Source: an uncultured Eubacteriaceae bacterium
GTDB lineage: Bacteria; Bacillota; Clostridia; Lachnospirales; CAG-274
Direction of reading: 5' to 3'
NCBI GenBank assembly: GCA_947565475.1
Contig: CANOGI010000124.1
Coordinates: forward strand, 1-6,835
Length of the DNA: 6,835 bases
Part shown: positions 5,273-6,835 of the stretch, in pieces
Layout of the letters: every line of letters starts with the position of its first letter
How positions within the stretch are numbered: the first letter of the stretch is position 1
Notes under the pieces: model-generated
Told to the model about the DNA's origin: nothing
Database searches by the model: none
The model's input: only the letters and a program-made list of their open reading frames with translations
Position numbers and translations under genes: made by a program

Positions 5273-6118
5273 CTATTTATTTTTATTGATATACGCATAA
5301 ATCTCCCTTTTTCCGACTCCCCTATCCCTTGCCGTCCGTTTCATCGCCTCTTTGTTGTCCATTCCCTGTTTTAGATAAATTCCCATATGTTCCTCAATGG
5401 ATATATTATCAAAAAAAGTCTGTTTTTCCTCACAGCTCTCGTCTAACCCAATCCCATTTATAATAACAACAAATTCGCCTTTCGGTTCATTTTCGTTATA
5501 ATATTCTATTATATCCTCAAGTTTTCCCCTATTTACATTTTCATGTTTCTTTGTAAGTTCTTTTACAATAGCGACCTCTCTGTTTCCAACAACCGAATAA
5601 AGCTCGGCCAAAGTTCCCTTGAGATGATGAGGCGCTTCATATAAAACAATGGTTCTTTCTTCTGTTTTAAGTCTATTTAAAACAGAAATCCTCTGTTTTT
5701 TACCATTTGGAAGGAATCCCTCAAAACAATAGCTTCTTGAGCCTATTCCTGAAAGCACTACGGCAGAAACAACGGCCGTAGGTCCTGGAATAACAGTAAC
5801 AGAAATATTTTCCTCATAGCAAAGATTAATAAGATCTTCTCCAGGATCCGAGATTCCAGGCATACCAGCGTCACTTACAAGAGCGACATTTTTTCCGTTT
5901 TTAAGTTCCTCTATAATTTTAGGCCCTTTAGTAATTTTATTATGCTCATGATAACTTGTGAGAGTTTTTTTTATGTCATAATGATTTAATAATTTAACCG
6001 TTTGTCTGGTATCTTCCGCCGCTATTAAATCAACATTTTTTAATGTATTGACACATCTGAATGTAATATCATCAAGATTACCGATAGGCGTACCACAAAC
6101 AAAAAGAGTCCCGCTCAT
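5273..6118 (-). CDS. rsmI: 16S rRNA (cytidine(1402)-2'-O)-methyltransferase RsmI
   Basis: RsmI methylates the 2'-hydroxyl of C1402 in the decoding centre of 16S rRNA, using S-adenosylmethionine. The 281-residue product has the tetrapyrrole-methylase fold with the expected RsmI signatures in order: GTPIGNLDDI (9-18), AAEDTR (33-38), SDAGMPGISDPG (82-93), the PGP turn (111-113), FEGFLP (132-137), YEAPHH (160-165) and KELTKKHE (186-193). A GEFVVII strand closes the methylase domain (214-220). The C-terminal helical part (about 240-281) ends in a GVGKREIYAY stretch typical of the family. Length is normal. The ATG at 6118 is preceded by AAGGAG at 6127-6132, 8 bases away. That site lies directly after the trmN6 stop, only 15 bases separate the two genes, and they are surely one operon. 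Confidence 0.97.
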   Translation of the reverse strand: MSGTLFVCGTPIGNLDDITFRCVNTLKNVDLIAAEDTRQTVKLLNHYDIKKTLTSYHEHNKITKGPKIIEELKNGKNVALVSDAGMPGISDPGEDLINLCYEENISVTVIPGPTAVVSAVVLSGIGSRSYCFEGFLPNGKKQRISVLNRLKTEERTIVLYEAPHHLKGTLAELYSVVGNREVAIVKELTKKHENVNRGKLEDIIEYYNENEPKGEFVVIINGIGLDESCEEKQTFFDNISIEEHMGIYLKQGMDNKEAMKRTARDRGVGKREIYAYINKNK

Positions 6119-6133
6119 AAAAACAACTCCTTA

Positions 6134-6835
6134 TCACTTATAATAAATTTTATAAATCTCCTTAGTATACTCCCCATTTTTTTCATATATAACAAGCGGA
6201 GGTAAAACCTTAAGCATGGATTTTCCGCCTCTGCTGCTCTCTATAAGAACCATGCTGGGTTCTCTATCAAAATACGGATGAATAAACCTTATAACTTTAG
6301 GCTCAATTTTATATTTTCTCAAAACAGAAAAAATATCAACAAGTCTGTGAGGTCTATGAATCATATAAAAACGCCCACCAAACTTCAAAAGTTTCGCTGC
6401 GGCGTATACAACATCGTCAAGGTCGCATAAAATCTCATGTCTCGCAATAGCTTTAGGTCCATATTCATTAATAATTCCTCCGCCTGTATTCATATAAGGA
6501 GGATTAGAAATAACAACATCAAATGATGAACACTCAAATTTGTTAAAAACCTCTTTAATATCACAAAGTGAAATTTTAATCTTATTCTCAAGAGAATTAA
6601 GTTTTACACTTCTTCTCGCCATTTCTACGCTTTCTTCTTGAATATCAATGCCATAATAATTTTCTCCCCCATATCTTCCCTCCATAAGAATAGGAATAAC
6701 TCCCGTACCCGTACCAAGGTCAATGACTCTCTCATCTTTTTTTACATTAGCGAACCCTGAAAGCAAAACCGCGTCTACACCAAAACAAAACTTTTTAGGG
6801 TCTTGAATAATAAAATATCCGTTTCTGTGTAAATC
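6134..6835 (-). CDS. trmN6: tRNA1(Val) (adenine(37)-N6)-methyltransferase-like, start outside window
   Basis: The minus strand is open from the window edge (6835) to the TGA at 6134-6136, giving 233 codons. The first visible residues, DLHRNGYFIIQDPKKFCFGV, then DAVLLSGFA, are the conserved N-terminal part of the TrmN6/YfiC (Firmicute YabB) family, so the gene enters from the right and lacks only about 10 to 15 residues. Counting from that first visible residue, the S-adenosylmethionine motif I DLGTGTG is at 39-45, the acidic residue D64 is in GIDIQ, and the catalytic N6-adenine motif NPPY is at 111-114. The family modifies A37 of a tRNA in Enterobacteria. In Firmicutes the exact target is less certain. 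The order trmN6 then rsmI is widespread in Firmicutes. Confidence 0.93.
   Translation of the reverse strand, partial: DLHRNGYFIIQDPKKFCFGVDAVLLSGFANVKKDERVIDLGTGTGVIPILMEGRYGGENYYGIDIQEESVEMARRSVKLNSLENKIKISLCDIKEVFNKFECSSFDVVISNPPYMNTGGGIINEYGPKAIARHEILCDLDDVVYAAAKLLKFGGRFYMIHRPHRLVDIFSVLRKYKIEPKVIRFIHPYFDREPSMVLIESSRGGKSMLKVLPPLVIYEKNGEYTKEIYKIYYK

Noticed and set aside
6764..6766. TTG as the start of trmN6
   Set aside because: The frame stays open to the window edge and the residues before it match the conserved N-terminal part of the family, so the gene starts beyond 6835.
1..6835. CRISPR array, tRNA or rRNA gene, phage module or defence system
   Set aside because: No regularly spaced repeats, no tRNA-like cloverleaf and no such protein motifs were found on either strand; the genes are housekeeping, transport and peptidase functions.

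Overview
The window is strongly AT-rich, with Shine-Dalgarno sites (GGAGG, AAGGAG) 6 to 8 bases before its starts and an ATTTAC/TTGCAA-to-TATAAT style of promoter. These traits, together with a small DUF1540 protein and the gene pair trmN6-rsmI, point to a low-GC Firmicute, most likely a member of the Clostridia. I cannot name the genus. Nearly all genes lie on the minus strand and so read from right to left.

Right part (about 6835 to 2970): a tight minus-strand run of trmN6 (cut by the window edge), rsmI, feoA and feoB. The first two modify tRNA and 16S rRNA. The trmN6-rsmI order is a common Firmicute arrangement. An 81-base gap separates rsmI from feoA, which overlaps feoB by four bases; together feoA and feoB make a ferrous iron importer. 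Two starts need care. feoA starts inside its longest open frame, at position 5191, where a perfect Shine-Dalgarno sits. feoB starts with TTG, in a TTGA overlap.

Middle part (2969 to 1879): the 529 bases downstream of feoB hold no gene I can support but several inverted repeats, including one likely terminator and a long hairpin of unknown role. The only supported plus-strand gene is here: a 54-residue, eight-cysteine DUF1540 protein at 2276-2440. It converges on feoB and diverges from the next gene.

Left part (1878 to 1): a complete M19 (membrane/renal-type) dipeptidase gene, then an intergenic stretch of about 600 bases that carries a decayed IS30-family transposase end, a 29-base near-perfect palindrome and a cluster of short hairpins. 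This looks like a graveyard of mobile or repeat DNA. At the left edge is rpsO (ribosomal protein S15), with a strong extended -10 promoter and a folded leader that may be the S15 autoregulatory site.

Overall the genes are ordinary housekeeping and transport functions. I see no CRISPR array, defence system, phage module or biosynthetic cluster. The parts that deserve a second look are the small cysteine-rich gene, the structured non-coding stretches and the rpsO leader.
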